Both the position numbers and the translations under genes were made by a program. The notes under the pieces are model-generated. The model had not been told where the DNA came from and ran no database searches. It worked only from the letters and a program-made list of their open reading frames with translations. From the NCBI GenBank assembly GCA_041908445.1, contig JAYRFK010000060.1, forward strand, positions 28,145 to 92,144: a stretch of DNA of 64,000 nt. The letters run 5' to 3'. Every line of letters begins with the position of its first letter. Within the stretch, counting starts at the first letter, position 1. This DNA is from JAEUJM01 sp041908445. Its GTDB lineage: Bacteria > Actinomycetota > Acidimicrobiia > Acidimicrobiales > DATDAH01. Shown here in pieces: positions 34,671 to 43,830 of this stretch.

Positions 34671-35957
34671 TCAGGCGTCCCCGATGACGCGGAGCACGCT
34701 GCCGACCTTGCCCACCACGTCGAGCTGCTTGAGGTCGTGCAGGGTGGCGGCCACGTCGCGCTCGAAGGCCTCGTGGGTGATGAAGATCAGGCGCGCCTCG
34801 TCGCCGAGCCCCTCCTGCTCCATCGAGCGGATCGACACGCCGTGCTCGCCGAACACGCCCGCCACCGTGGCCAGCACGCCGGGACGGTCGAAGACCTCGA
34901 CGTTCAGGTAGTAGCCCGAGCGCACCTCGTCGATGGGGCGGATGCGGGCCGGGCCGAGGCGGCCGATGTGGGCGCTGGAGCCCTTGCGCAGGTTCACCGC
35001 GGCGTCGATCAGGTCGCCCAGCACGGCGCTGGCCGTGGGGAAGCCGCCGGCGCCGCGGCCGTAGAGCATCAGCTCGCCGATCGCGTCGCCCTCGATGAAC
35101 ACGGCGTTGAAGCTCTCGCGCACCGAGGCCAGCGGGTGGGCGGCGGGGACCATGGCGGGGTGGACCCGCACCGCGATCTCGCCGTCGACGTCCTCGACCA
35201 CCGCGAGCAGCTTCACCACGTAGCCGAGGTGGCGGGCGAAGTCGATGTCCGCCGCGGTGATCCCCGAGATGCCCTCGTGGTAGACGTCGCCGGCGACCAC
35301 GCGGGCGCCGAAGGCGATCATGGCGATGATGGCGGCCTTGGCGCCGGCGTCGAAGCCCTCCACGTCGGCGGTGGGGTCGCGCTCCGCGAAGCCCAGGCTC
35401 TGGGCCTCGGCGAGGGCCTCCTGGTAGGAGGCGCCCGCTTCGGTCATGCGGGTGAGGATGTAGTTGGTGGTGCCGTTGACGATGCCCATCACCCGGGTGA
35501 TGCGCTCGCCGGCGAGCGACTCCCGCAGCGGGCGGATGAGGGGGATGGCGCCGGCCACGGCCGCCTCGAACAGCACGTCGACCCCGGCGGCGTCGGCGGC
35601 GTCGAAGATCTCGGCGCCCATGCTGGCCAGCAGCTCCTTGTTGGCGCTGACCACGGGCTTGCCCGCCTTCAGAGCGTCGAGGGTGAGGGTGCGGGCGGGC
35701 TCGATGCCGCCGATGACCTCGACCACGAGGTCGACCTCGGGGTCGTCCACCACGCCGCCGGCGTCGTGGGTGACGACGTGGTCGGGGAGCTCGACCGGGC
35801 GGGCCTTGGCCAGGTTGCGCACCGCCACCCGGGTGACCTCGAGGCGCAGGCCGGTGCGGGCGGCGATGTCGTCGCCGCGGTCCTCGATGAGCTGGATGAG
35901 GGCCGCCCCGACGTTGCCGCAACCGAGGACGCCGACCCGGACCGTTGATTCGTCCAC
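34671..35957 (-). CDS. hom: Homoserine dehydrogenase
   Basis: 428 residues from GTG 35957. The NAD(P)-binding motif is VGVLGCGNVGAALIQL. Catalytic-domain markers are VSANKELLA, GIVNGTTNYILT and DPTADVEGFDAGAKAAI. A C-terminal ACT domain (YLNVEVFDRPGVLATVAGVF) indicates threonine feedback control. It is the first gene of hom-thrC-(homoserine kinase candidate). The leaderless -10 TACCGT sits six bases before the start. Confidence 0.96.
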   Translation of the reverse strand: MDESTVRVGVLGCGNVGAALIQLIEDRGDDIAARTGLRLEVTRVAVRNLAKARPVELPDHVVTHDAGGVVDDPEVDLVVEVIGGIEPARTLTLDALKAGKPVVSANKELLASMGAEIFDAADAAGVDVLFEAAVAGAIPLIRPLRESLAGERITRVMGIVNGTTNYILTRMTEAGASYQEALAEAQSLGFAERDPTADVEGFDAGAKAAIIAMIAFGARVVAGDVYHEGISGITAADIDFARHLGYVVKLLAVVEDVDGEIAVRVHPAMVPAAHPLASVRESFNAVFIEGDAIGELMLYGRGAGGFPTASAVLGDLIDAAVNLRKGSSAHIGRLGPARIRPIDEVRSGYYLNVEVFDRPGVLATVAGVFGEHGVSIRSMEQEGLGDEARLIFITHEAFERDVAATLHDLKQLDVVGKVGSVLRVIGDA

Positions 35958-35963
35958 CCCGCC

Positions 35964-35969
35964 ACGGTA
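35964..35969 (-). promoter_or_regulatory. -10 TACCGT of the hom-thrC operon, leaderless type
   Basis: TACCGT lies six bases before GTG 35957 on the minus strand and there is no SD, so the mRNA probably begins at the start codon. Confidence 0.5.
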
Positions 35970-36106
35970 GTGGCTGACCCCCGGCGTTCCCGCCCGCGTT
36001 CGGGGCCGCGTTCCGGCCCGCGTCCCGGGCCGCGCTCCCGTGGGCGGACGGCGGCGCGTTCCGGCCGGGCGGCGGGAGGTCCCCCGGCCACGACGACCCC
36101 CACCCG

Positions 36107-36112
36107 TACACT
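36107..36112 (+). promoter_or_regulatory. -10 TACACT of the DUF2079 gene, leaderless type
   Basis: TACACT ends seven bases before ATG 36120, and no SD is present. It supports the choice of ATG 36120 over longer open-frame starts. Confidence 0.5.
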
Positions 36113-36119
36113 TCCGGCG

Positions 36120-37655
36120 ATGGCTGAGGCGGTGGCGCCCCGGGTCCGGCCGCCGCTACGGGCGTGGCCCCGCCGCGGTGTGGCCCTCGTGCGCCACGGC
36201 GTCGAGCGCCTGGGGCCGCCGCAGGTCGTGCTCGCCCTCGCCATCGGGGTCTTCGCCATCGTCTTCGGGCGCCTGGTGGTCCTGCGCCACGAGCGCTTCG
36301 GCACCTTCGACTTCGACCTCGGCATCTACGACCAGGCGGTCTGGCTGCTGGCCCACGGCCACGGCTTCGACACCGTGCGGGGCCTCGGCGTGTTCGGCAA
36401 CCACGTCAACCTGGCCTTCTACCTGCTCGTCCCCTTCTACTGGCTGGGCGCCGGCCCGAACTTCCTGAACCTGGTGATGGTGGCCGCGGTCGGTGCCGCC
36501 GCCGTGCCCGTCTTCCGGCTCGGGCGGATCTGGTTGCGGGACGACTGGCACGCCCTCGTCCCCGCCCTCGCCTTCCTCCTGCACTTCACGAGCCAGTGGA
36601 TGGTGCAGGAGACGTTCCACGCCGAGGTCGTGGCCCTCTTCCCGTTCTTCATGGCCTACCTCGCCGCGACGGAGTCCCGCTGGCGCGCCTACGCGCTCTG
36701 GATGGTCTTCGCGGTGGCGTGGAAGGAGGACATCGCGCTCGCCACGACGGTGGTGGGCCTCCTCCTCGTGGTGCGGGGCCACCGCTCGGGCGACCGCTCC
36801 GCGCGTCGGGCCGGCGTCTGGACGGTGGTGGCGTCGCTCGGCTGGTTCCTGCTCTGCACCCGCCTGATCATCCCGGCCTTCAGCCCCGGCGGCGTGTTCT
36901 ACGAGGACTTCTTCGGCCCGCTCGGCGACTCACCCTGGGCGCTGGCCGACACCGCGCTCACCAACCCGACCGCCGTCACCCGCCAGCTCGACCACGCCAA
37001 CGCCCTCGGGTACGTCCGCGACCTGCTCACGCCCTACGGCTTCACCCCGCTGCTGGCCCCGGCGGTGCTGCTGATCGGGCTGCCGCAGGCCCTCGTCAAC
37101 CTGCTGTCGGGCAACGGCTTCACCTGGAGCCTGCGCTTCCACTACGCCTCGATGCCCCTCGCCGGCGCCACCCTCGCCATGGTCGAGGGGATCGGCCGGC
37201 GGGCCTCGATCGCGCTGCGCCGCTTCCTGCTGGGGCTGGTGGCAGCGTGCGCCCTGGCCACCACGGCGATGTGGGGCATCTCACCGATCAGCACCTACTA
37301 CGACCAGGGGTTCTGGCCGCTCACCCCCATCGAGCGCCAGGACGAGCTCGAGCGGGCGGTGAACACGCCGCCCGACGACGCCTCGGTGGCGGCCACCTAC
37401 CTGCTCGTCCCCCACCTGACCCACCGGCGGAACATCTACTCGTTCCCGAATCCCTGGCAGCCCCAGAACTGGGGCGTGAACAACGAGCGTCAGCACGACC
37501 CCGCCGACGTGGACTGGCTGGTGATCGACCGCCTCAGCCTGAGCCCCGAGCTGGCCGAGAAGCTCCAGGAGATCCTCGACACCGAGGACTGGGTCATCGT
37601 CGAGGCCCAGGACGACCTGCTGGTCGCCCACCGCCGCGGCGCCCCCACCCGCTGA
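36120..37655 (+). CDS. DUF2079 multi-spanning membrane protein
   Basis: 511 residues from ATG 36120. The family signature is FDFDLGIYDQAVWLLAHGH, followed by GVFGNHVNLAFYLLVPFYWL and HFTSQWMVQETFHAEVVALFPFF. About eight to ten hydrophobic helices fill the first 420 residues, and a soluble tail follows. The Asp-rich first loop and His/Glu pattern resemble GT-C glycosyltransferases, and DUF2079 proteins are often thought to be of that type. No activity has been shown to my knowledge. It diverges from hom. Confidence 0.85.
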   Translation: MAEAVAPRVRPPLRAWPRRGVALVRHGVERLGPPQVVLALAIGVFAIVFGRLVVLRHERFGTFDFDLGIYDQAVWLLAHGHGFDTVRGLGVFGNHVNLAFYLLVPFYWLGAGPNFLNLVMVAAVGAAAVPVFRLGRIWLRDDWHALVPALAFLLHFTSQWMVQETFHAEVVALFPFFMAYLAATESRWRAYALWMVFAVAWKEDIALATTVVGLLLVVRGHRSGDRSARRAGVWTVVASLGWFLLCTRLIIPAFSPGGVFYEDFFGPLGDSPWALADTALTNPTAVTRQLDHANALGYVRDLLTPYGFTPLLAPAVLLIGLPQALVNLLSGNGFTWSLRFHYASMPLAGATLAMVEGIGRRASIALRRFLLGLVAACALATTAMWGISPISTYYDQGFWPLTPIERQDELERAVNTPPDDASVAATYLLVPHLTHRRNIYSFPNPWQPQNWGVNNERQHDPADVDWLVIDRLSLSPELAEKLQEILDTEDWVIVEAQDDLLVAHRRGAPTR

Positions 37656-37662
37656 TCCTCCG

Positions 37663-37711
37663 TTCCTCCAGCAGGAACGCGAGGTACCACCTTCCGTTTC
37701 TGCTGGAGGAA
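37663..37711. repeat. Dispersed palindromic element, copy 1
   Basis: Two 23-nt arms (37663-37685, 37689-37711) pair with three mismatches, two of them G-U compatible. The left arm shares 21 identical bases with copy 2 near 53211. Here it lies between convergent genes and may also act as a terminator. Confidence 0.7.
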
Positions 37712-37721
37712 TGAGAGGCGG

Positions 37722-38993
37722 TCAGGCGAGGTCGGTGCGGAGGAGGTCCTCGTAGGTCTCGCGGCGGACCACCAGGCGGGCCTCGCCGCCGCGGCAGAAC
37801 ACGACCGGCGGGCGGGGCAGCTTGTTGTAGTTGGACCCCATGGAGTGGCCGTAGGCGCCGGTGACCGGGGTGGCGAGCACGTCGCCGACGGCGAGGTCGG
37901 CGGGGACCGCGGCGTCGCGCACCAGCACGTCGCCCGACTCGCAGTGCTTGCCCACGACCGTGACCGTGCGGGGGCGCTCGGCGAGGGTCGCCCGGGGCAG
38001 GAAGGCCTCGTAACCGCTGCCGTAGAGTGCCGGCCGGGGGTTGTCGATCATGCCGCCGTCGACGGCGACGTAGGTGCGCACGCCGGGCACCTCCTTGACC
38101 GTGCCCACCCGGTAGAGGGTGACGGCGGCCTGGGCCACGATGGCCCGGCCGGGCTCGGCGACCGGTCGGGCGATGAGGCCGGCCTCGGCGCAGGCCTGGT
38201 GGACCGCCTTGGCCCAGTCGGCGATGGTCGGCGCCGACTCGCCCACGACGTAGGGGACGCCCAGCCCGCCGCCGATCGAGAGCTCGGGGAGGCCGAGGGG
38301 CGCCACGAAGGGGGCCAGGACCTCGACGGCCTCGGCGAAGAAGTCGGCCACGAACACCTGGCTGCCGATGTGGGCGTGCACGCCGACGAGCTCCATGGCG
38401 TCGGAGCCCGACGCCCGGATCACCGCGGCGGCGGCGTCGCCCGAGGCGAGCCCGAAGCCGAACTTCGAGTCCTGCTGGCCGGTGCGGATGTACTCGTGGG
38501 TGTGGGCCTCGATCCCCGGCGTTACCCGGATCAGCACCTTGGGGACGGCGGCGCCGGCGGCGACGAGGGCCTCGATGCGGTCCATCTCGTCGAACGAGTC
38601 GACCACGATGCGGCCCACGCCGGCCTCGATCGCGCCGTGGAGCTCCTCGACGGACTTGTTGTTGCCGTGCAGGACGATGCGCTCGGCGGGCACGCCGGCG
38701 GCAAGCACCACGAAGAGCTCACCGCCGCTGGCGACGTCGATGTGCATGCCCTCCTCGTGGGCGAGGCGGGCCATGGCGGTGCAGAGGAAGGCCTTGGCCG
38801 CGTAGGCCACGCCGTCGCCGAAGGCGGCGACCGCCTCACGGCAGCGGGCCCGCAGGTGGTCCTCGTCGTAGACGAAGAGCGGGGTGCCGAACTCCTCGGC
38901 CAGGTCCAGCACGTCGCAGCCGCCGATCGACAGGCGGCCGTCGGCGCCCACCACCGCGTTCTCGGGCAGCAGGTGCCGGGGCAGCGCGGTCAC
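37722..38993 (-). CDS. lysA: Diaminopimelate decarboxylase
   Basis: 423 residues from GTG 38993, which has a GGGGG-rich SD; ATG 39011 would add six low-complexity residues. PLP-lysine is in VAYAAKAFLC (about residue 67). HIGSQVFVADFF, SIGGGLGVPY, EPGRAIVAQ and CESGDVLVRD are the classical fold-III decarboxylase motifs. It makes lysine from meso-DAP, the last step of the pathway. It follows argS, the common actinobacterial order argS-lysA-hom, but here a DUF2079 gene on the other strand separates it from hom. Confidence 0.95.
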   Translation of the reverse strand: MTALPRHLLPENAVVGADGRLSIGGCDVLDLAEEFGTPLFVYDEDHLRARCREAVAAFGDGVAYAAKAFLCTAMARLAHEEGMHIDVASGGELFVVLAAGVPAERIVLHGNNKSVEELHGAIEAGVGRIVVDSFDEMDRIEALVAAGAAVPKVLIRVTPGIEAHTHEYIRTGQQDSKFGFGLASGDAAAAVIRASGSDAMELVGVHAHIGSQVFVADFFAEAVEVLAPFVAPLGLPELSIGGGLGVPYVVGESAPTIADWAKAVHQACAEAGLIARPVAEPGRAIVAQAAVTLYRVGTVKEVPGVRTYVAVDGGMIDNPRPALYGSGYEAFLPRATLAERPRTVTVVGKHCESGDVLVRDAAVPADLAVGDVLATPVTGAYGHSMGSNYNKLPRPPVVFCRGGEARLVVRRETYEDLLRTDLA

Positions 38994-39011
38994 GCCACCC
39001 CCCGAATCCAT

Positions 39012-39063
39012 CGTTCTGGGACCACGGGAGCGTCACCGGTGCCACGAGCGTGTACCCAGAACG
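39012..39063 (-). promoter_or_regulatory. Structured leader between argS and lysA
   Basis: CGTTCTGGG (39012-39020) and CCCAGAACG (39055-39063) form a perfect 9-bp stem enclosing 34 nt that can fold further (ACCGGT core). It ends right at the in-frame ATG 39011 and nine bases before the likely SD of GTG 38993. It may attenuate or modulate lysA; it is far smaller than a lysine riboswitch. Confidence 0.4.
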
Positions 39064-39075
39064 AGGAAATCGCCG

Positions 39076-40689
39076 TCACATCGACTCCGGGGCCGACACG
39101 CCGAGCAGGTCGAGGCCGATGGCGAGGCCGACGGCGGCGGCCTCGACCAGCCACAGCCGGGCCTGGGTCAGCTCGGGGGCGACGCCCTCCCCCATCACGT
39201 AGCAGTCGTGGTAGAAGCCGTGGAACCGGCCGGCCAGCTCCCGCACCCACGTCGTGATCTGGTGGGGCGCCCGGGCGTTGCACGCCGTGGCGACAGTCTC
39301 GGGCAGCTCGGACAGGCTGCGCAGCACGTCGAGCTCCCGCTCGTGGGTCAGCAGCGACAGGTCGACGTCGGCCAGCGGTGCCCGCTCGACACCGCGCTCG
39401 GCCGCGACCCGGCCGATGGAGTGGATCCGGGCGTGGGCGTACTGGACGTAGAAGACCGGGTTCTCCATGGCCTGGCTGGCCACCACGTCGAGGTCGAAGT
39501 TCTGCCGGGTGTCGATCGACTGGAGCAGGAAGGTCAGCCGGGCCGCGTCGGGGCCCACCTCGTCGAGCACCTCGGCGAGGGTGATCAGGTCGCCGGAGCG
39601 CTTCGAGAGCCGCACCGGCTCGCCGTCGCGCAGGAGGTTGACCAGCTGCACGATGGGCACCTCGAAGGCGTCGGGATCGTGGCCGAGGGCCTCGAGCGCC
39701 GCCTTCATCCGGGGCACGTAGCCGTGGTGGTCCGATCCCCACACGTCCACGAGCAGGGCGAAGCCCCGGGCCAGCTTGTCCCGGTGATAGGCGATGTCGG
39801 GCAGCAGGTAGGTGTACTCGCCGTCCGACTTCACGAGCACCCGGTCCTTGTCGTCCCCGAAGTCGGTGCTGCGCAGCCAGGTGGCACCGTCCTCGTCGAA
39901 CACCACGCCGCGGGCCCGCAGGTCGTCGAGCGTGGCGGTGATCGCGCCGGATTCGACCATCGACTTCTCACTGAACCAGGTCTCGAACGACACGTTCACC
40001 CGCTCGAGGGTGGCGCGCTGGTCGGCGATGGCCCGCGCCTCGCCCCACTCGACGGGGTCGGCGTCGTCGGGCAGCTCGGCGGCCCACTCCTTGATGTACT
40101 CGCCCCGGTAGCCGTCCTCGGGGACGTCCTCGCCGGCCTTGCGGGCGGCGAGGGAGGCCCCGAAGAGCTCCATCTGGACGCCCCGGTCGTTGATGTAGAA
40201 CTCGCGGTGGACCTCGTAGCCACACCGCTCGAACAGGCGCGCCAGCGAGTCGCCGTAGGCCGCGCCCCGGCCGTGGCCGGCGTGGACCGGGCCGGTCGGG
40301 TTGGCGCTGACGAACTCGACGTTGACCTTGGCCCCGCCGCCGAGGTCGGGGCGCGCGAAGCCGTCGACGCCGGCGGTGACGACGTCGGCGAGGATCTCGT
40401 GCAGCCACGTGTCGTGGAGCCGGAAGTTCACGAAGCCGGGGCCGGCGATCTCCACCCCGGCGACGTGCGCCGGCGGGTTCGCCTCGAGAACGGCGACGAG
40501 CTCGCCGGCCAGCTCCCGGGGGTTGCGGCCGGCCGCCTTGGCGGTGGCCATGGCCACGTTGCTCGACCAGTCCCCGTGCTCGCGGCGGGCGGGGCGCTCC
40601 AGGGCGATCCCCGAGGCCGGGGGCTCGACCCCGACCTGGGCCAGGGCGCCGCCCAGCGCCTCCGTCAACGACTCCCTGATGCCGGCCAC
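39076..40689 (-). CDS. argS: Arginyl-tRNA synthetase
   Basis: 537 residues from GTG 40689. The HIGH-type motif reads PTGPVHAGHGRG and the KMSKS position is RLSKRSGD, as expected for class Ia ArgRS, which often lacks canonical KMSKS. The N-terminal Add-1 tRNA-recognition domain (about 1-100) and the C-terminal DALR anticodon domain (LRSLSELPETVATACNARAPHQITTWV) are present. CAAGAT five bases upstream of the GTG may be its -10. lysA follows after 64 nt. Confidence 0.96.
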   Translation of the reverse strand: MAGIRESLTEALGGALAQVGVEPPASGIALERPARREHGDWSSNVAMATAKAAGRNPRELAGELVAVLEANPPAHVAGVEIAGPGFVNFRLHDTWLHEILADVVTAGVDGFARPDLGGGAKVNVEFVSANPTGPVHAGHGRGAAYGDSLARLFERCGYEVHREFYINDRGVQMELFGASLAARKAGEDVPEDGYRGEYIKEWAAELPDDADPVEWGEARAIADQRATLERVNVSFETWFSEKSMVESGAITATLDDLRARGVVFDEDGATWLRSTDFGDDKDRVLVKSDGEYTYLLPDIAYHRDKLARGFALLVDVWGSDHHGYVPRMKAALEALGHDPDAFEVPIVQLVNLLRDGEPVRLSKRSGDLITLAEVLDEVGPDAARLTFLLQSIDTRQNFDLDVVASQAMENPVFYVQYAHARIHSIGRVAAERGVERAPLADVDLSLLTHERELDVLRSLSELPETVATACNARAPHQITTWVRELAGRFHGFYHDCYVMGEGVAPELTQARLWLVEAAAVGLAIGLDLLGVSAPESM

Positions 40690-40749
40690 GAGCCATCTTG
40701 GCCGCACCGCACCCGGAAACGACAAAAGGATTGAGCGGATGGGCCGTCG

Positions 40750-40755
40750 TAGGGT
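40750..40755 (+). promoter_or_regulatory. -10 TAGGGT of the GH36 gene, leaderless type
   Basis: TAGGGT ends seven bases before GTG 40763, supporting that start over ATG 40739. Confidence 0.45.
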
Positions 40756-40762
40756 GCCGACG

Positions 40763-42724
40763 GTGAGGATCGGCGACCCGCCCCGTTGGCGCATCGAGGG
40801 CGACGGTGGGCGGGTCGCGCTGGGGCCGATGGCCCGCTGGCAGATCGTGCCGAGCGATCCGGCGCAGTGCGAGGACCCCGACGCACCCGCCCTCGGCTTC
40901 GAGGCGACGTTCGACGAGGGTCCCGGGTGGGCGCAGCTGTCGGCCCGGGTCCGCAACGACGAGGACCGCCCCGTCGCCCTCGAGCGACTCGTGCTGTTCG
41001 ACGGGCCCCTCCGGGTCGGCGAGGACCCCCGCCGCTGGCGGATCTACCGCAACGGCTACCAGTCGTGGTCGGGGACGTGGACCATCGGCGTCGACGAGCG
41101 CGACCGCGACCTGCCCACCGCCGTCGCCCGCGGTGCGGTGACGGATGCCCGCCACCCCGCGCCCCGGGGCAAGGGCCACGTGCGGTCGGATGCGCTCACC
41201 GCCGTGGTCGACCCCGTGAGCGGCGACGCCGTCGCCGTCGGCTTCACCACCCTCGCCGACGCCTTCGGGTTCGTCGAGGTCGTGGCGCCGGGCGGCGAGG
41301 ACCCGCGGCTCTCCGCGTGGGTGGACCTCGACGGCACGGTGCTCCCCCCGGGCGAGTCGACGCCGTGGTTCACGGTGCTCGTGGCCGAGGAGCACGGTGG
41401 GTCGGCGCCGGGAACCCGGGCGCTGCGGCGGGTGGCCGAGGCCGCCGGTGCGGCCATGGGCGCCCGGACGGGCGACGGCCACCACCCCGCCGGTTGGTGC
41501 TCGTGGTACTTCTACTTCACGAAGGTCACCGAGGCCGACGTGCGCGAGAACCTGGCCGTGCTGGCCGCCGACGGGCGCGACGGGCCGACCTTCGGCTGCG
41601 AGTACGTCATGGTCGACGACGGCCACCAGGCCGCGATCGGCGACTGGCTCACCACGAACGACACGTTCCCCAGCGGGATGGCGGGGCTCGCCCGGTCGAT
41701 CACCGACGAGGGCTTCGACGCCGGCATCTGGTGGGCGCCCTTCCTCGCCTCCTCGCGCTCGCAGGTCGCCGCCGAGCACCCCGACTGGCTCGTGCGGGAC
41801 CGGCGGGGCCGGCCCATCCTCGGCCTGCTCAACCCGGGGTGGGGCCTCACGACGCCGATGCGGGTGCTCGACACGACCCACCCCGAGGTGCTCGACCACC
41901 TACGCCACGTGGCCGCCACCATCGGCCACGAGTGGGGCTACGCCATCCAGAAGCTCGACTTCCTCTACGCCGCCGCGCTGCCCGGCGTGCGCCACGACCC
42001 CGATGCCACCCGGGCCCAGTCGCTGCGGCGGGGGCTCGAGGCCGTGCGGGCGGGTGCCGGCGACGACGCCTTCCTGCTCGGGTGCGGCTGCCCGCTGGGG
42101 CCGGCGGTGGGCGTGGTCGACGCCATGCGGATCGGCGCCGACGTGACCCCGTCGTGGACGAGCCTGGTCGGCCGCACCGTCGGCCGGAACCGCCACGGCT
42201 TGTCCACCTTCCACGCCCTGCTCAACACCCTGACCCGCTCGGTGCTCGACAGCGCCTGGTTCCTGAACGACCCCGACTGCCTGATGGTCCGCGACGCCGA
42301 CACCCGCCTCGACGAGGACGAGGTGCGCCTGCTGGCGACCGTCTTCGCCATGACCGATGGGATGCTCGTGCTCTCCGACCGGCTCGACCGGCTGCCGGCG
42401 GCCCGGCGGGCGCTCGTCGCGAACGCCCGGGCGCTCACGGGTGGCACGCCCGAGGTCGTCGACCTCTTCGAGCGGGCCCTGCCCGAGCTGCTCGTCAGCC
42501 GCCACGCCGACGGCCGGGTCGACGTCGGCCTGCTCAACCTCACCGACCGCCCCCGGCCCGGCGTGGTCGACCTCACCCGCCTCGGCCTGGCCGACCGGGT
42601 GGCGCCGGGGACCACCGCCCTCACGGAGCACTGGAGCGGCCGCCCCGTCGACGTGCGGGGCACCCTGGTGGACGTCGGCGTGCTCCCCCGCCACTCGGCC
42701 CGGGTCGTCCGCCTGGAGGCCTGA
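40763..42724 (+). CDS. GH36-type alpha-galactosidase-like glycosidase
   Basis: 653 residues from GTG 40763; ATG 40739 would add eight. An N-terminal beta-sandwich (about 1-250) is followed by a TIM barrel beginning PAGWCSWYFYFTKVTE. Family motifs are VDDGHQAAIGDW, DAGIWWAPFLAS and the nucleophile Asp in IQKLDFLYAAA. A further DSAWFLNDPDC segment likely holds the acid/base Asp region. The C-terminal sandwich follows. There is no signal peptide, so it acts inside on imported oligosaccharides, probably alpha-galactosides, though N-acetylgalactosaminidase activity is possible. A strong terminator follows. Confidence 0.87.
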   Translation: MRIGDPPRWRIEGDGGRVALGPMARWQIVPSDPAQCEDPDAPALGFEATFDEGPGWAQLSARVRNDEDRPVALERLVLFDGPLRVGEDPRRWRIYRNGYQSWSGTWTIGVDERDRDLPTAVARGAVTDARHPAPRGKGHVRSDALTAVVDPVSGDAVAVGFTTLADAFGFVEVVAPGGEDPRLSAWVDLDGTVLPPGESTPWFTVLVAEEHGGSAPGTRALRRVAEAAGAAMGARTGDGHHPAGWCSWYFYFTKVTEADVRENLAVLAADGRDGPTFGCEYVMVDDGHQAAIGDWLTTNDTFPSGMAGLARSITDEGFDAGIWWAPFLASSRSQVAAEHPDWLVRDRRGRPILGLLNPGWGLTTPMRVLDTTHPEVLDHLRHVAATIGHEWGYAIQKLDFLYAAALPGVRHDPDATRAQSLRRGLEAVRAGAGDDAFLLGCGCPLGPAVGVVDAMRIGADVTPSWTSLVGRTVGRNRHGLSTFHALLNTLTRSVLDSAWFLNDPDCLMVRDADTRLDEDEVRLLATVFAMTDGMLVLSDRLDRLPAARRALVANARALTGGTPEVVDLFERALPELLVSRHADGRVDVGLLNLTDRPRPGVVDLTRLGLADRVAPGTTALTEHWSGRPVDVRGTLVDVGVLPRHSARVVRLEA

Positions 42725-42790
42725 TCGACGCGACCGACGCGACGCCGGCGCTCGCTCGCCCGCGCCACCCCCAACGCGGGATCTCCTGTT

Positions 42791-42817
42791 GAGAAACCCC
42801 CGTATCGGGGGTTTCTC
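42791..42817. terminator. Perfect 12-bp hairpin terminator
   Basis: GAGAAACCCCCG, loop TAT, CGGGGGTTTCTC, between the convergent GH36 and SDR genes. It has an A-tract on one side and a T-tract on the other, so it fits intrinsic termination in both directions. Confidence 0.92.
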
Positions 42818-42835
42818 ACCAAGAATTCCTTGTCG

Positions 42836-43702
42836 TCAGAGGCCGGGGGGGCGGTTGGTGTAGCGGCGGGCCGAGGGGGACCAGAACCAGCCGCCGCCGG
42901 CGCGGGTGCCGCCGTCGACGGGGATGTTGTGGCCGGTGACGAACGATGACTGGTCGGAGGCGAGGAAGAGCGCCACCCGGGCCTGGTCCTCGGGGACGCC
43001 GACCCGGCCCACCGGGGCCCACGCCTCCCACAGGGGGTCGTCGGCGTCGCCGGCGGCCTCGTAGTCGACCTGAGCGGTCTGGGTGAGGTCGGGGCCGATG
43101 CCGTTGACCCGGATGCCGTGGCGGCCGACGGCGACGGCGAGGTCGGTGGTGAACGCCGCCACCGCCGCCTTCATGGCGCCGTAGACCGGATCGCCGGGGT
43201 AGCCCCGCATCCCCTCCACCGAGTGCACGTTGACGATGGCGCCCGACCGGGCCGCGACCATCGCATCGAGGAAGGCCCGGGTCACGGCGAAGACGTGGAG
43301 CAGGTTCACCTCGTACTGCGCCTGCCACGACTCGGGGCCCGACCGGGAGAACGGGGTGAACGGCCGGTAGTCGCCGACGTTGTTCACCAGCACGTCGACA
43401 CGGCCGTGGTGGTCGAGCACGCCGGCGGCCAGCGCCGCCACCCCGTCGGCGTCGCGCACGTCGACCACGTGGGCCCGGGCGATGCCACCCGCGGCCTCGA
43501 TCCCGGCGACGGTGGCCGCGGCCGCCTCCCCGTCGACGTCCGCGAGCTCCACGAGCGCCCCGTGGGCGGCGAACAGCCGCGAGATGGCGCCGCCGATGCC
43601 GCCGGCCCCGCCGGTGACGACCGCGACCCGTCCGTCGAGCAACCGGTTGGCGTCGTCGATCGCCGGCGGTCCTGCGGTCGGCGGCCCTGCGGTCGGTGTC
43701 AT
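42836..43702 (-). CDS. Short-chain dehydrogenase/reductase
   Basis: 288 residues from ATG 43702. Classical SDR motifs: VTGGAGGIGGAISRLF (TGxxxGxG), VLVNNVGD (NNAG equivalent), catalytic Ser in VHSVEG, and YGAMK for Y-x3-K. The C-terminus FVTGHNIPVDGGTRAG is typical of classical SDRs. Here it is followed by an aromatic/Arg-rich tail (GGWFWSPSARRYTNRPPGL) that is seen in a steroid- or xenobiotic-associated SDR subset. The substrate is not clear. It ends 18 nt from the terminator and is upstream-adjacent to tRNA-Arg. Confidence 0.87.
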   Translation of the reverse strand: MTPTAGPPTAGPPAIDDANRLLDGRVAVVTGGAGGIGGAISRLFAAHGALVELADVDGEAAAATVAGIEAAGGIARAHVVDVRDADGVAALAAGVLDHHGRVDVLVNNVGDYRPFTPFSRSGPESWQAQYEVNLLHVFAVTRAFLDAMVAARSGAIVNVHSVEGMRGYPGDPVYGAMKAAVAAFTTDLAVAVGRHGIRVNGIGPDLTQTAQVDYEAAGDADDPLWEAWAPVGRVGVPEDQARVALFLASDQSSFVTGHNIPVDGGTRAGGGWFWSPSARRYTNRPPGL

Positions 43703-43746
43703 GGACCGCCACCTCCGACACGGACGGGATCTACGGCCGGGATCTG

Positions 43747-43821
43747 TGGCGCCCTCGGCAGGACTCGAACCTGCGCACACGCCTCCGGAGGGCGATGCTC
43801 TATCCGCTGAGCTACGAGGGC
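43747..43821 (-). tRNA. tRNA-Arg (anticodon CCG)
   Basis: A full cloverleaf folds on the minus strand: acceptor GCCCTCG/CGAGGGC, D-arm GCTC...GAGC, anticodon loop CTCCGGA with CCG, T-arm CAGG-TTCGAGT-CCTG. CCA is encoded. It reads CGG, a frequent codon in this genome, and its 5' end is at 43821. Confidence 0.95.
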
Positions 43822-43830
43822 AGGGTGACG

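Noticed and set aside
39012..39063. Lysine riboswitch or T-box upstream of lysA
   Set aside because: The leader is about 50-80 nt with no L-box core or specifier loop/T-box sequence.
40690..40696. ATG at 40696 as the argS start
   Set aside because: It is in a different frame; the in-frame start is GTG 40689.
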